In this document: in pieces, positions 20,954-31,695 of the stretch
Position numbering within the stretch: position 1 is the stretch's first letter
Layout of the letters: each line of letters starts with the position of its first letter
From: Malachius bipustulatus
Taxonomy: Eukaryota; Arthropoda; Insecta; Coleoptera; Melyridae
Direction of reading: 5' to 3'
DNA: 64,000 bases
NCBI GenBank assembly: GCA_910589415.1
Contig: OU342630.1
Coordinates: 63,794,186 to 63,858,185, forward strand
Position numbers and translations under genes: made by a program
The notes under the pieces: model-generated
Database searches by the model: none
What the model was told of the DNA's origin: nothing
The model's input: the letters and a program-made list of their open reading frames with translations, nothing else

Positions 20954-22216
20954 ATGAATTTAGAAGCAGTAAATGATTGTTATGTTCAATATGGGGAAAA
21001 GGAAAAGTTTATCCAAACCAGAGCAGCAGCAGAAGAATCCTCGCTCCCTTCCACCTTGAAGTGTGAAAATAGACTAATAAAAATAAAGGAGTCAAATTGC
21101 CACAATTCCCCTGAATTAAATGATTTTGAAAATACTTCTCCTTCATTTGTTGTTCTAAACTCGGATACTACTTCTATAGGATTGAAGGAAACTGTAACAC
21201 ACTTTGGAGACCACTTTCACCAAGTGGAATCAGAAAATGCGGTATTGAAGGAAGAAATAGAGGTTGAAGAACATAACCCAGGATGGGAGCTGAGGAAAAC
21301 TTCTAGTAGCACTAGTACTGGAATATTCATGGTTGAATGTGATTGGTGTCAAGATCGCTCTTTAGGAAGTAAAAACGAAGAAGAGATGCAGAATAGCTGT
21401 CCGAAATCGAAGGATCATCCATATGAAACTGGAATTATCAGTTATCTTGTCCAACAGTTGAAAAGTAACAATTCTAAAAGTGAGAAAGTTTCTTTTGAAA
21501 CCAAATATAAAAGTTATTTGACCCAAAGTGATCAAGATAAACATGTAAAAGAACCAGAATTGTTCAAATGTGAAGAATGTTCATTCAAAACAAAATTAAA
21601 AAAAAATGTGTCCAAGCATTATACACGCAGACATGAAAAAATTTTGAAAATGCACAAATGTGACCAGTGCTCCTATGAAACAAAAACAGTGAATTCTTTG
21701 ATGCAACATTATAAACGTAAACATGCAGAAGACACTACAGATGCAGAAGTCTACAAATGTGAGGAATGTTCTTACGAAACTAGAGATAAAAGAAATTACA
21801 AGCGACATTATCTTCGTAAACATCCAACAGAAGTTGAAGTATATAAATGTAAGGAATGCTCATATGAGACAAGAGTTAAAAATTACTTGCACAAACATTA
21901 TAAATATAAACATTCAACCGAAGCTAAACAATATAAATGTAAAGAATGCTCATATGAGACAAGATTTAAAAGTTACTTGCACAATCATTATATATATAAA
22001 CATTCAACTGAAGCTAAACAATATAAATGTAAAGAATGTTCATTTGAGACAAGATACAAGCGGTCTTTTATCCAACATGCAGCTACGCATTCTAAAAAAG
22101 CAGAAATTTACAAATGTAAAGAATGTTCTTACGAAACTAGATCTAAAGGTGCACTGATTAGACATCGTAGGATTAAACATTCAAAAGATGTTGAAGTGTC
22201 AGGAATGTTCACATGA
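20954..22216 (+). CDS. C2H2 zinc-finger protein, copy 1 (420 aa, 7 fingers)
   Basis: An intronless frame. Residues 1 to ~200 are polar and acidic, with no recognised ZAD, BTB or KRAB domain. From ~203 to ~412 there are seven C2H2 fingers with the CX2CX12HX4H spacing and a recurring CKECSYETR core; the sixth has HX3H (HAATH). Linkers are long (KHSTEAKQY) rather than TGEKP, giving a 30-residue period. The likely role is DNA binding, with target unknown. ATG is chosen because the leader before it is conserved in copy 3. The frame ends abnormally (VSGMFT) because, relative to copy 2, 8 bp are missing at ~22197; further finger remnants lie downstream. I do not recognise an orthologue. Confidence 0.8.
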   Translation: MNLEAVNDCYVQYGEKEKFIQTRAAAEESSLPSTLKCENRLIKIKESNCHNSPELNDFENTSPSFVVLNSDTTSIGLKETVTHFGDHFHQVESENAVLKEEIEVEEHNPGWELRKTSSSTSTGIFMVECDWCQDRSLGSKNEEEMQNSCPKSKDHPYETGIISYLVQQLKSNNSKSEKVSFETKYKSYLTQSDQDKHVKEPELFKCEECSFKTKLKKNVSKHYTRRHEKILKMHKCDQCSYETKTVNSLMQHYKRKHAEDTTDAEVYKCEECSYETRDKRNYKRHYLRKHPTEVEVYKCKECSYETRVKNYLHKHYKYKHSTEAKQYKCKECSYETRFKSYLHNHYIYKHSTEAKQYKCKECSFETRYKRSFIQHAATHSKKAEIYKCKECSYETRSKGALIRHRRIKHSKDVEVSGMFT

Positions 22217-22400
22217 AACCAGATGTAAGTATTTTTTTACAAGACACAAATGTAAACATCCAAAACAAACAGAAGTGTGCAAATAAATGTGATTTGACCA
22301 TGCATTATAATAATTAACAAGCAAAGGAGTGTACAAATGTTCTGAAAGTTCCCATGAAACAAAATGTAAAGGTAGTTTGTAGTTTGTGTTTGCATTATAG
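22217..22400 (+). pseudogene. Remnant fingers downstream of copy 1 stop
   Basis: After the stop, other frames still read ECSHETRCK..FTRHKCKHPK and VYKCSESSHETKCKGS, clear relics of at least two more C2H2 units. The ancestral protein was therefore longer. Confidence 0.65.
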
Positions 22401-23078
22401 ACATAGACATGATAAGCAGAAGTAGTCAGAATAGTTCAGTAGAGAGTATCGATTATCCGTGTTAATTGTGAAATCAGCATTTCCAGATAATAATTGAAAA
22501 GCCCCAATGCGTACTTATGTTGTACATATTTCAAACAAAAATCAATAAAATAAATGATGGTCCGCTCTTATGAGTGTACAGATAATTGGTATACTCTACT
22601 GTAATTTCTGAAAGTAGTTTATAATTTAAGAGATTATGATAAGAGTCTGTACCTATTACATTCTTTTTTAAGCTGATTGTTTTGTATTATTTTTTTTCCA
22701 ATGTAGTCAACCAGCAGGTTATTCAGTTGACGTTGACAAACAAGGTTTCAGTTGACAAACAAGGTATTCAGTTTTGACTGCACAGCTTCGAATATTTTAC
22801 AAAGTGGCCATAAACTAAAAATTAACATGCAAGCAACCTCCCTGCTGCTCTATCTATCTCTCCCAGACCGTCTAATCTCCCCCTCGATCTCAGGCAGCAA
22901 CCAATTTTGTAAATTGAGCACCTAATTTAATTACCTTTGTAAGTAGGTGCAATAAAAGTTGCCAATGCAATACAAAAAAAAAACTTTTACATCATTTATA
23001 TAAGATGGATTAAATATTATATTTGACATAATACATATTTCCAAAAATGTTTATACCAGTTTGATAAGTTTTTGTATA
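22401..23078 (+). repeat. 3' flank of duplication unit 1
   Basis: Non-coding sequence shared with 31780-32520 and 38890-39600 (landmarks: CCCCAATGCGTACTTATGTT, AATGATGGTCCGCTCT, AAGTAGGTGCAATAAAA). It includes AATAAAATAAATG, a possible poly(A) signal for the zinc-finger transcript. Confidence 0.7.
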
Positions 23079-23080
23079 CA

Positions 23081-24202
23081 GGTGTCCGGAAATTATGCGC
23101 AAAAAATTAAGGGGGTGATTCTACTTGATGAAATATTGCCAAAAGTATCTATAATTTTTTTTCGAAAACTCACAAATAAGAAAGTTATAAGCCTCCAAAG
23201 TTGATTTTTTTAAATCAATATTTTTTTATAACTTTTTTTCTAGTGTACGGATTTTCTTAAAATTTGACACACTTGCCACTGATGTTGCTTTACATCCTTG
23301 GTCCAAATTAGACTTGAATCCCTCGAAATCAAAAGGCCTTAACTGCCCTTGACCTTCAAAAAAGGCCTATAACTGTTTTCGTAATATTTTTTTCTGAGTT
23401 TTGAAGACGCACAATTGAAGAACATGAAGAAATATTCGGAAGAGGTCCTCTTTGTCTATCACGATAAAATGACCTGTTTCCGAGTAAAACTTTTAAAAAT
23501 TTGCTTGCACTAAAATTGATCACCATAAAATAAATATGATCATTCTGCAACAATACCAAAGCATGCTTTGGAAACAGCTGCAGGGTTGCCTAGTTATGTA
23601 CAAAACCGAGACATTCGTATATAAATACACTTGGAAATGATGAAAAAAAAAAAATTAATCTTTTTTTTTAATAAAATAATAAAATAATTTTAATAAAAAA
23701 TAAAAAAATTGCTGTCAAAATGAAATTCAAAGCAAACGTCTTGTTTCCTATGGCAACCCTGCAGCTAATTTATGGTGATCAATTTTAGTGCAAGCAAATT
23801 TTTAAAACAGTTTTACTCGGAAACAGGTCATTTTATCGTGATAGACAAATAGGACTTTTTCCGAATATTTCTTCATGTTCTTCAATTGTGAGTCTTCAAA
23901 ACTCAGAAAAAAATATTACAAAAAAGTTATACGCCTTTTTTGAAGGTCAAGGGCACATAAGGCCTCTTGATTAAGATGGATTCAAGTCTAATTTGGACCA
24001 AGGATACAAAGCAACATCAGTGGCAAGTGTGAAAAATTTTAAGAAAATCCGTACACTAGAAAAAAAATTATAAAAAAATCAACTTTGAGGGCTCATAACT
24101 TTCTTATTTGTGAGTTTTAGAAAAAAAATTATAGATACTATTGGCAATATTTTATCAAGTAAAATCACCCCCTTAATTCTTTGCGCATAATTTCCGGACA
24201 CC
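23081..24202. mobile_element. Foldback element, 1.1 kb
   Basis: Ends CAGGTGTCCGGAAATTATGC and the inverted GCATAATTTCCGGACACCTG. Arms of ~480 bp mirror each other (AAATTTTTAAAA, GGAAACAGGTCATTTTATCG and TTTGGACCAAGGAT-type blocks). It interrupts sequence that is continuous in units 2 and 3 (TTTTTGTATA then CCTAGTCATAG), proving insertion after the duplication. TA-rich flanks; no coding capacity. Confidence 0.88.
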
Positions 24203-24204
24203 TG

Positions 24205-24470
24205 CATACCTAGTCATAGAGAAAATATTGTTTCCTTCTCACGAATATTTTTTAACTGTATAGAGCAGGGGTCGGCAACAGGCGGCCCAGGAAAAGATTT
24301 CGCCCTTCCTGGCAAAAAAAGCAAATAGAGGTTCAAGAAAATAGAAGTCATTTTCATAATGTGTACTCGTATAAAATATGCCTTTAAATAAACACTGTAA
24401 GATAATTTTCTCGGGCTCCCATTTCTTCCTGGGGGATACTCCGTACCCCCCAGTTGCACCCTATCGCGTC
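24205..24470 (+). repeat. Distal part of duplication unit 1 with dispersed repeat
   Basis: AGTCATAGAGAAAATATTGTTT and GAGCAGGGGTCGGCAACAG followed by ~150 bp recur at 32530-32800. The CAGGGGTCGGCAA string resembles a hAT-type terminal sequence, but no partner end is seen. Confidence 0.5.
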
Positions 24471-24544
24471 GCGACTATGAATAAATAATTAGGAATTAGT
24501 TGGGAATGCAGTCGTTTTAGGAAAAGAACACTCTTTTTTCTAGG

Positions 24545-24590
24545 CCAAGCTTTCGAATTTTTATTTAATTCTTCATCAGGGCTATCTATA
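24545..24590 (-). ncRNA. Hammerhead-like motif, minus strand
   Basis: The complement reads CCCTGATGAAGAATT, an AT loop, AATTCGAAAGCTTGG: a CUGAUGA box, a 5-bp stem (GAAUU/AAUUC) and a GAAA box. One extra A separates the first box from the stem and stem III is not clear, so this is hammerhead-like, not a demonstrable ribozyme. Confidence 0.3.
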
Positions 24591-24903
24591 ATGATTAATA
24601 ATGATATTGAAAATTAGTAAAAAGGTGTTATGTATTATGATACAAATTTTATACTCACGAAGTTGAGATTAAATTCTAAGTTGTTTGAAATTGCTAATCA
24701 TGGGACTTGTTATACATTCAACAACAACAAAAACGATGCAATACCATCATAGTAATGAAATTTATTGTAATTGGGGCAAAAAAGTTAAAAAAAATTATAA
24801 GTTTTTTCTAATATTACACTAAAAATGATTGACATAAAAATAATAATTTTTTATATTGATTTGATATATAAATTGTTGCTTATTTGACGACTTCATTACT
24901 ATG

Positions 24904-25420
24904 TAGCACGGTGTAAGATATATAGGTGAGTGAACGAAGCACGTATTTCAACAGTAAAGCGCGCGACGAAAACCGGAACCTCAGTGTATGAGAGAGTCTT
25001 GCCAGCTGGGCTCTGACCTCTTGCTCTTACACATGCAAATTGCCATTATCAGGGTGTCATGCTACTCAATTTTATTTTTTTCTGAAGAAGCGATAAGCAA
25101 AAATGGGTAGAAACTGTGATTTGCCCAATTGTAGAAGTTGATGCGATGAAACTATAACGGGTATTTCATCGAGTGACATTTTAACATTTAAATATTAATA
25201 AAATTAGAACACAAGAGCACGCGTTTATCAGCGAATATGCGTGAATCATTTATGCTAGCGCTTGTGCGCTTGTCCGAGTGAAGAGTACGGCAGAACTAAC
25301 CATTGCGAGCGAGAGCAACAAAACAAATGGGTAAAACAGATGTAACGTGACGAGTGGTGACGATATCGGGTCGCACTGGGGAGTCTTGTTCCAACACCTT
25401 AGTTATCTTACACCGTGCTA
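24904..25420. mobile_element. TIR element TAGCACGGTGTAAGATA
   Basis: 17-bp perfect inverted termini TAGCACGGTGTAAGATA and TATCTTACACCGTGCTA, ~517 bp apart. ATGT lies at both borders but overlaps the termini, so the duplication is uncertain. The interior is GC-richer than its surroundings; no frame recognised. Confidence 0.65.
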
Positions 25421-25496
25421 TGTAGGTTTTATTATAAAACCTACATTATAAAATTATTATACATATATCGCAGAGGTGGTCGTCGGAATTAGTATA

Positions 25497-25602
25497 TTAC
25501 ATTACTATAGTGTGGAACACTCATTTCACACGAGTGGGAGCAGCCAAGTACGACAATCCCACGAGTGTGAAATGACACTTTCCACACAAGTAATGTACAC
25601 TA
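25497..25602. repeat. Short palindrome, ~105 bp
   Basis: TACATTACT..TGTGGAA..CATTTCACACGAGTGGGA is mirrored by TCCCACGAGTGTGAAATG..TTCCACA..AGTAATGTA around a ~16-base loop. A solo mini-hairpin element. Confidence 0.7.
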
Positions 25603-26094
25603 TTTTTCCTATGACCACAGATTATGAACATTTTAATTTTTTAATACTTTTATTTATTTGATAACTTTACAAAGAAAACTAATGATTGAATTAGAAAAAA
25701 CTTACAATAACAATTTAGAATTGTAGAAATTGAAAGTAAGTCATATAATTATTATTAGGTTATTATTATACAATTTTAATTGCATAGTGGAGTTTACAAC
25801 AAATAAAGATATTTCTTTTTGTTATTTATCTGTACCTACATTTATGTACCTGTATCGAGAATAACAATAAGATTGGCACCAATATGAATGTGTACTTTGA
25901 TTGAAATTAATATTTATAAAACGCGTTAGATAAACGTAAAATAGTATTTAAAATAAAATTCTATTAGAAATCGAAGTAGGAGAAATGCACAGCGCTGTAT
26001 TGTTGGATTTGTTGGTCGCAGTCGCTTGTAGATATCATATCACCTGACTGACGTCACAGGCTGCGCGCTCATGCTCATTGCTCATATCTTGTTT
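25603..26094. other. Spacer before zinc-finger copy 2
   Basis: AT-rich; no gene or clear repeat. The last ~60 bases (GACGTCACAGGCTGCGCG..TGCTCATATCT) resemble 35260-35335 upstream of copy 3. Confidence 0.4.
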
Positions 26095-27790
26095 ATTTAT
26101 TTATAAGAAGACGAAATTAAAGAAAAACTAATATCATAATCATTTGCGTTTAGATGAAGTAAATGATTGTTATGTTCAAGATCGGGAAAAGACAAAAGAT
26201 TACCTATCCGGTAATTTTGCTTGTTATTGTTTGACCACAGAATAATGATTATTGAAACAATTATTGTTTCATTATTCTGTGGTTTGACACCCTGATCCTG
26301 AGTTCTGCCACAGAATAGTTAGAATTTATTCTATTCTGTGGTCCTGCCTGAGTTCCCCTACCAATAATAAAACCCCATGATAATATGTACTTACCTGGTC
26401 CCCCACCACCAAGTCAGCAGGTCATTGTTCAGGTTAGGTATTTTTCACTTTAATTTCATGAAAATTGAAAATGAAAGAAGAAAAATAAATAAATATAAAG
26501 CATAGAAGATGAAGAAAAAGCCACAAGGGCCGTAAATTTTAAGGAAAAAAAACCTAACCTGACTTAGTGGAGGGGAAGTCAGGGTGTTTTAGAACTTTTA
26601 GAGGAAACTTGCCGACATTCATTATTGATTATCCAAACCAAAGGGAAGCAGCAGCAGAAAACTAATGAAGGAGTCAAATTTCAAATTGCAATCATCCCCC
26701 ACAATTAAATAATTTTGTGAATACTTCTTCACCTTGCCCAATAAAAATGGAAAACGTAATGGAAGACTTTGGAGACGATTTTTGCCAAGTATCAGAAAAT
26801 GCGGCATTGAAGAAAGAAATAAAGGTTGAAAAACATAACCCAGCATGGGAGCTGAGGGAAACTCGTAATAGCACTGGTACTGAAACAATTCGGTTTGAAT
26901 TTGATTGGTGTCAAGATCGCTCTTTAGGAACTAAAAACGAAGAAAAGACACATAACTGTCCGAAATTGAAGGATCACCCATATGAAGCTGGAACTAAAAT
27001 GTACCTGGTTCATCATTTGAAAAGTAACAATTCAAAAAGCGAGAAAGTTTCTTTTGAAACCAAATATAAAAGTTATTTGACCCAAAGTGATCAAGATAAA
27101 CATGTAAAAGAACCAGAATTGTTCAAATGTGAAGAATGTTCATTCAAAACAAAATTTAAACAAAATTTGCCCAAGCATTATACATGCAAACATGAAAAAG
27201 ATTTGAAAATGCACAAATGTGACCAGTGCTCCTATGAAACAAAAACAGTGTACTCTTTGATGCAACATTACAAACATAAACATGCAGAAGAAACTGAAGT
27301 ATATAAATGTGAGGAATGTTCTTACGAAACTAGAGATAAAAGAAATTACAAGCGACATTATCTTAATAAACATACAACAAAAGCTGAAGTATATAAATGT
27401 AAGGAATGCTCATATGAGGCAAGATTTAAAAATTCCTTGCACAAACATTATAAATATAAACATTCAACCGAAGCTAAACAATATAAATGTAAGGAATGCT
27501 CATATGAGACAAGAGATAAAAATTACTTGCACAAACATTATAAAAATAAACATTCAACCGAAGCTAAACAATATAAATGTAAGGAATGTTCATTTGAGAC
27601 AAGATATAAGCACTCTTTTATCCATCATGCAGCTACGCATTCTAAAAAAAGCAGAAATTTACAAATGTAAAGAATGTTCTTACGAAACTAGATATAAAGG
27701 TGCACTGATTAGACATTGTAGGATTAAACATTCAAAAGATGTTGAGGTGTTTAAATGTCAGGAATGTTCACATGAAACCAGATGTAAGTA
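26095..27790 (+). pseudogene. C2H2 zinc-finger copy 2, disrupted
   Basis: Homologous to copies 1 and 3 from the leader (26095) through the fingers. The ATG context is lost (CATCATAATC instead of CATCATGAAT). About 430 bp (26199-26625) are inserted after GTTATGTTCAAGATCGG, and the sequence resumes at TTATCCAAACC. A further internal stretch (the FVVLNSDTTS part) is missing. A run of seven A at ~27647, six in the other copies, shifts the frame before the last finger. The longest surviving frame is 26717-27670 (317 codons, starting at an internal Met) with six intact fingers. At ~27750 it keeps the 8 bp (TTTAAATG) that copies 1 and 3 lack. Probably a pseudogene, though an N-terminally short protein cannot be excluded. 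Confidence 0.8.
26199..26625. mobile_element. Insertion disrupting zinc-finger copy 2
   Basis: Absent from copies 1 and 3. Contains a hairpin ACCACAGAATAATGATT..CATTATTCTGTGGT, a second CACAGAATA..TATTCTGTG pair, and a hairpin CAGGTTAGGTATTTTT / AAAAAAACCTAACCTG related to the centres of 20423-20883 and 31799-32046. Borders are inferred by comparison; no clean target duplication is seen. Confidence 0.6.
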
Positions 27791-28019
27791 GTCTTTTACA
27801 AGACACAAAAAATGTAAACATCCAAAACAAACAGGAGTGTGTAAATAAATGTTTTTTGACCATGCATTATAATAACTGTAAACATTCATAACAATCAGAG
27901 GGTGTACAAATGCTCTGAATGTTCCAATCAAACAAAATGTAAAGGTAGTTAATTTGTGTTTGCAATTTGCATTATAGACAAAGATATGAAATATAAAGAT
28001 AAATAAAATAAATAAAATA

Positions 28020-28420
28020 GAAATTCTGAAGAGATCTAAGAACCTGAAAGGAACGAAAATTTTTATACAGGAAGACTTAACACTAGAGGAAATAGAGGAG
28101 CAAAAACTACTGAGAAATCATCTAAAATTTGCAAGAGAAAGGAAGTGTAGTGCATATATCAGAGGCCAATTTTTGATAGTTGATGGAGTTAGGAATAGTG
28201 TTGAAGATTTGAAGACGGTCAAAATCGCTGTTGTTGGCGATTCCATAGTCAATAGACCTTCGAAGCAGGAGCATCATAATATTGACACAGCCCCTAATGT
28301 ACCAATCGACGTGAAGGGGAATAATCAGCGTTATCACGGAGTTCAGGTTCTTGGAAGAAAGCAGGAAAACGAGAACAGAAAGCTACATTTGGGTCGGTCT
28401 GATTTGGTATGCTAACAAGG
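28020..28420 (+). pseudogene. LINE ORF1-like remnant
   Basis: The + frame reads LKRSKNLKGTKIFIQEDLT, a charged EEIEEQKLLRNHLKFARERK stretch and then GQFLIVDGV. This resembles the C-terminal nucleic-acid-binding part of ORF1 in insect Jockey/CR1-type LINEs (established pattern: LKGTxIFIxEDLT). The downstream frame decays. Confidence 0.6.
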
Positions 28421-28752
28421 AGTAATTCGCAGGAAAAAAATAGGAAGGGAGCAAGAGAATTCAGCAAGGGTGCGTTACCGGTAGGAGTTACTGGAGCTGG
28501 AAAGACAAGTGAAAAATAATCGCTGCTCAGTTGAATATAATTTAAATTTATATATTTTTTTTTTTGTTTTGTCATCTGAATTGCGAGTAAACATGCTGCC
28601 ATTGTCTAATCTTGATTTCGATTATTTTTTGTTGTTGGTGTTGTTTTTCGAGCGTATTATAGGCTGTATAATAATTGAGGAAGGATGGATCCTTTAATTC
28701 GTGATTGTAATTACAAAATTTTGACACGCATGAGGTACTCAATGTTCAGGAT

Positions 28753-28925
28753 GTGGAAATTGCAAGGGGATTGTTGTCAAATGTTAGTATTAGCTTGATA
28801 CATCAAAACATACGAAGTATATCGAAAAACATGGACTACCTCAGCGTGCACTTGGCTAGTTTTAAGTTTGAACTTGACGTAATTATTTTAACAGAAACTT
28901 GGACTGTGCATAATGTAGATTTGTT
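28753..28925 (+). pseudogene. LINE APE endonuclease N-terminus, truncated
   Basis: The reading ISLIHQNIRSISKNMDYLSV..FELDVIILTETW is the start of an apurinic-type endonuclease (HQNIRS, LTETW hold metal- and DNA-contacting residues). It breaks off after WTVHNVDLFQ; the remaining endonuclease and the RT are absent. Confidence 0.75.
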
Positions 28926-29073
28926 CCAATGGATTTGTTGATTGTAATTTGTTTGTAATTATGAAATGTGTTCCAACTATAATATGATGCTGGGACAGCG
29001 GTGCACAAGTAATTTTCTTTTACCGTTGTTCCAGTTATCTGTACCTTTAAAAGAAAAAAACAGTGAACACATA

Positions 29074-30806
29074 TACTGCCGTGTTAACCCTAAACGCCGT
29101 ATCTACATTTTAGTAGTTTTGAGATATTTACGTTTTTGTCTTTTGCCATCTGCCGTTCACAATTGTTATCTTTGAGAATCCTGATTTTCCATAAGTTATT
29201 ATTTACATGCCTAATTTTATTTAGTCGTATTCTTTTTTCTAAAAAACTGCAGTTATTTTCAAAAAATCACTTACGGCAATATATTCAAAGGAAAAATAGA
29301 TAGATTAGCCGTAAATGAACTTACGGTTTTTTCAGTTAAAAATATCTTATACATACTAGGAGCTTTTGCCGTATACAGGGTGGTTAACAATTCGATGCTC
29401 ACCATTGGGATCTAGGAAATGGTAAAAAGATACAGGGTGGGTTGAATTGGAGAAAAGTTGCACAATTTTATGCTTACTAAGAATCTGAAAGAAAATTTAT
29501 GGAAGCTTCAGGCGTTGCTGAAATATCCTGCAAAAACTTAAAAATGGGGATTTATTGTTTCAATCATATCTTTTTTATTATTGAAAAGAAATTGAAATAT
29601 TTTTGTGGGTTTACATAAGTCATCAAAAGCTATCATCTGTCATTTTCAAAATTTTCAAGGACTGCTAGATCGCAGAGTTTTCATAGTCAAATTTTGTTTT
29701 TCTTATGGCCGCCATATTGTTTTTTCGTGTTATTCGCTATTAAAAAATCAAAGAAACAATCTATCAAATTAAAAAAAAATTCTTAAAAATTTTATTCTTT
29801 ATTCGAAAAAAAAAAATCATTTCACCGAATAACGTCAATATGACGTCGCGACTTGACATTGCTTGCCTTATGGGTTTTTTTTAGGTTTCGGTTACACCAT
29901 TCGGTTAAGCAAAGGTTATTTTTCCGACAAAAGAAGAACAAAAATTTGGAAGAAATTTATTTTTTTTGAATGTGATAGATTATTTATTTTGTTTCTTGGA
30001 TTTTTTTAATAGCCAATGACACGAAATAACAATATGGCGGCCATAAGAAAAACAAAAGTTGACAATGAAAATTCTGGGATGTAGTAGTCCTTGAAAATTT
30101 TGGAAATGACAGATGATGCCTTTGATGTCTTATGTAAACCTACAAAAATATTTCAATTTCTTTTCAATAATAAAAAAGATATGATTGAAATAAGAAATCT
30201 TCATTTTAAAGTTTTTTCAGGATATTTCAGCAACGCCTGAGAAGTATCCATAAATTTTCTTTCAGATTCTTAATAAGCATAAAATTGTGCAACTTTTCTC
30301 CAATTTAACCCACCCTGTATCTTTTACCGTTTCCGAGTACTTATGATAAATGCACACACAATTTTATTATTATGTATATTTTTTAACGTTAATTAAGTAC
30401 TTTCGGTAAAACAATTATTATTGTATTATTATTACTTTTATTATTATTCTTTGAAATAAATAAAACAAACTACGTATCTTACTTTGTTATTTTCTAGATA
30501 CGGCATTTTCGATCAGGATTATTCATATACGTATTAGATTTATTTAACATTTATGCCGTATCTGCATATTATGCTTACAGATACGACAAACTTCCCTAAT
30601 AAAATGAACATACGGTAAAATGCTCTAGAGAACTGATGAAACCTGCAAATACGGCGAACTAAATTAGCGATTTATAGCTGTTAGGATGGAGATACGGCGT
30701 TTTCGCTTATGGTAATAGATAGAGAATATAAAGTCCCATCAGAACATCCAATAAGCCGAAAATGAGAAAATTGTCACTTACGGCGTTTACGGTTAACACG
30801 GCAGTA
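29074..30806. mobile_element. TACTGCCGTG-family TIR element with TACGGC boxes
   Basis: Ends TACTGCCGTGTTAACCC and the inverted GGGTTAACACGGCAGTA, ~25 bp matched. Both sub-terminal regions are studded with TTACGGC/GATACGGC/GCCGTA boxes every few dozen bases (for example 29266, 29332, 30500, 30553, 30640, 30690, 30780). A 965-bp ACAGGGTG-type element (29374-30340) is nested in it. No transposase. Confidence 0.7.
29374..30340. mobile_element. Foldback MITE (GGCCGCCATATT family), copy A
   Basis: Starts TACAGGGTGGTTAAC. An inner GATACAGGGTGGGTT (29430) is mirrored by AACCCACCCTGTATC (30307). Arms of ~400 bp share CTTATGGCCGCCATATTGTT and GGATATTTCAGCAACGCC. The right outer end is truncated. Relatives lie at 41050-41440 and 57249-58236. 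Confidence 0.8.
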
Positions 30807-30840
30807 TACTACTTACTACTGTTTATTGTTCTGTAGGATA

Positions 30841-31606
30841 TACAGTGCTTCCCAAAAGTAACGGATAAATTCGATAAAACGGAGAGGGCTGTTTTTTTGA
30901 AAAAATAAAAAAACAGGTCGATTTTGTTTTTGAGTTGTTCAACTTTTGACATAATATTGGGGTATACAGGGTGATGCGCGAAAAAGTGGTGACGTCATCG
31001 GTATTTTTTTTAAATGGCAACCCTTATTTTTTATTCCATTTTTTGATACTTCATTCAATTGCCAATACGGTAATGTAATCATTTTGTAACCTTAAACGAC
31101 GAAATTTCTGTGAAAATAACTTAATTTGGAGACATTCAATTCAATAGACAGATTTAATAGATTTAATTTAATTTAATTTAACAGATTTAATTTAATAGAG
31201 TTAATTTAATAGACAGATCTTTTAAAATTATCATGGAAACAGTAATTTTTATTTGATATTTTTTTATTTTTATCGCTAATGTTCCGATTTTCACATCAGT
31301 AAAAAGTGCACAATTTCGACTCACAAGCTGTTTTCTCAGAATTTTCCTTATTTAAGGTTACAAATTGATTACATTACCATACTGGCAATTAAATTAAGTA
31401 TCAAAAAATGGAATAAAAAATAAGGGTTGCCATTTAAAAAAAATACCGATGACGTCACCACTTTTTCGCGCATCACCCTGTATACCCAAATATTATGTCA
31501 AAAGTTGAACAACTCAAAAACAAAATCGACCTGTTTTTTTATTTTTTCAAAAAAACAGCCCTCTCCGTTTTATCGAATTTATCCGTTACTTTTGGGAAGC
31601 ACTGTA
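30841..31606. mobile_element. Foldback MITE, near-perfect palindrome
   Basis: TACAGTGCTTCCCAAAAGTA and its exact complement terminate a 766-bp element. Arms remain almost identical for ~330 bp (TTTATCGAATT, GATGACGTCACCAC and ATTACAT..TTGTAACC blocks). TA flanks both ends. Very low arm divergence suggests recent activity or gene conversion between arms. Confidence 0.88.
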
Positions 31607-31663
31607 TAGATATTGCATAGCTCAAATGGTATTATTACTCTGTAAACTCTTGATGGACAATAA

Positions 31664-31664
31664 A

Positions 31665-31695
<31 letters not shown>
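31664..31695 (+). repeat. (ATT)n microsatellite, LINE 3' tail
   Basis: About ten ATT repeats directly after GATGGACAATAAAT, the 3' end of the LINE at 27932-31766. Confidence 0.85.

Noticed and set aside
21723..22157. Alternate-frame frames within the zinc-finger genes (also 27282-27791, 38142-38657)
   Set aside because: They arise because the 90-bp finger repeat keeps other frames open; the repetitive NINIQPKLN pattern is a shadow of the finger codons.
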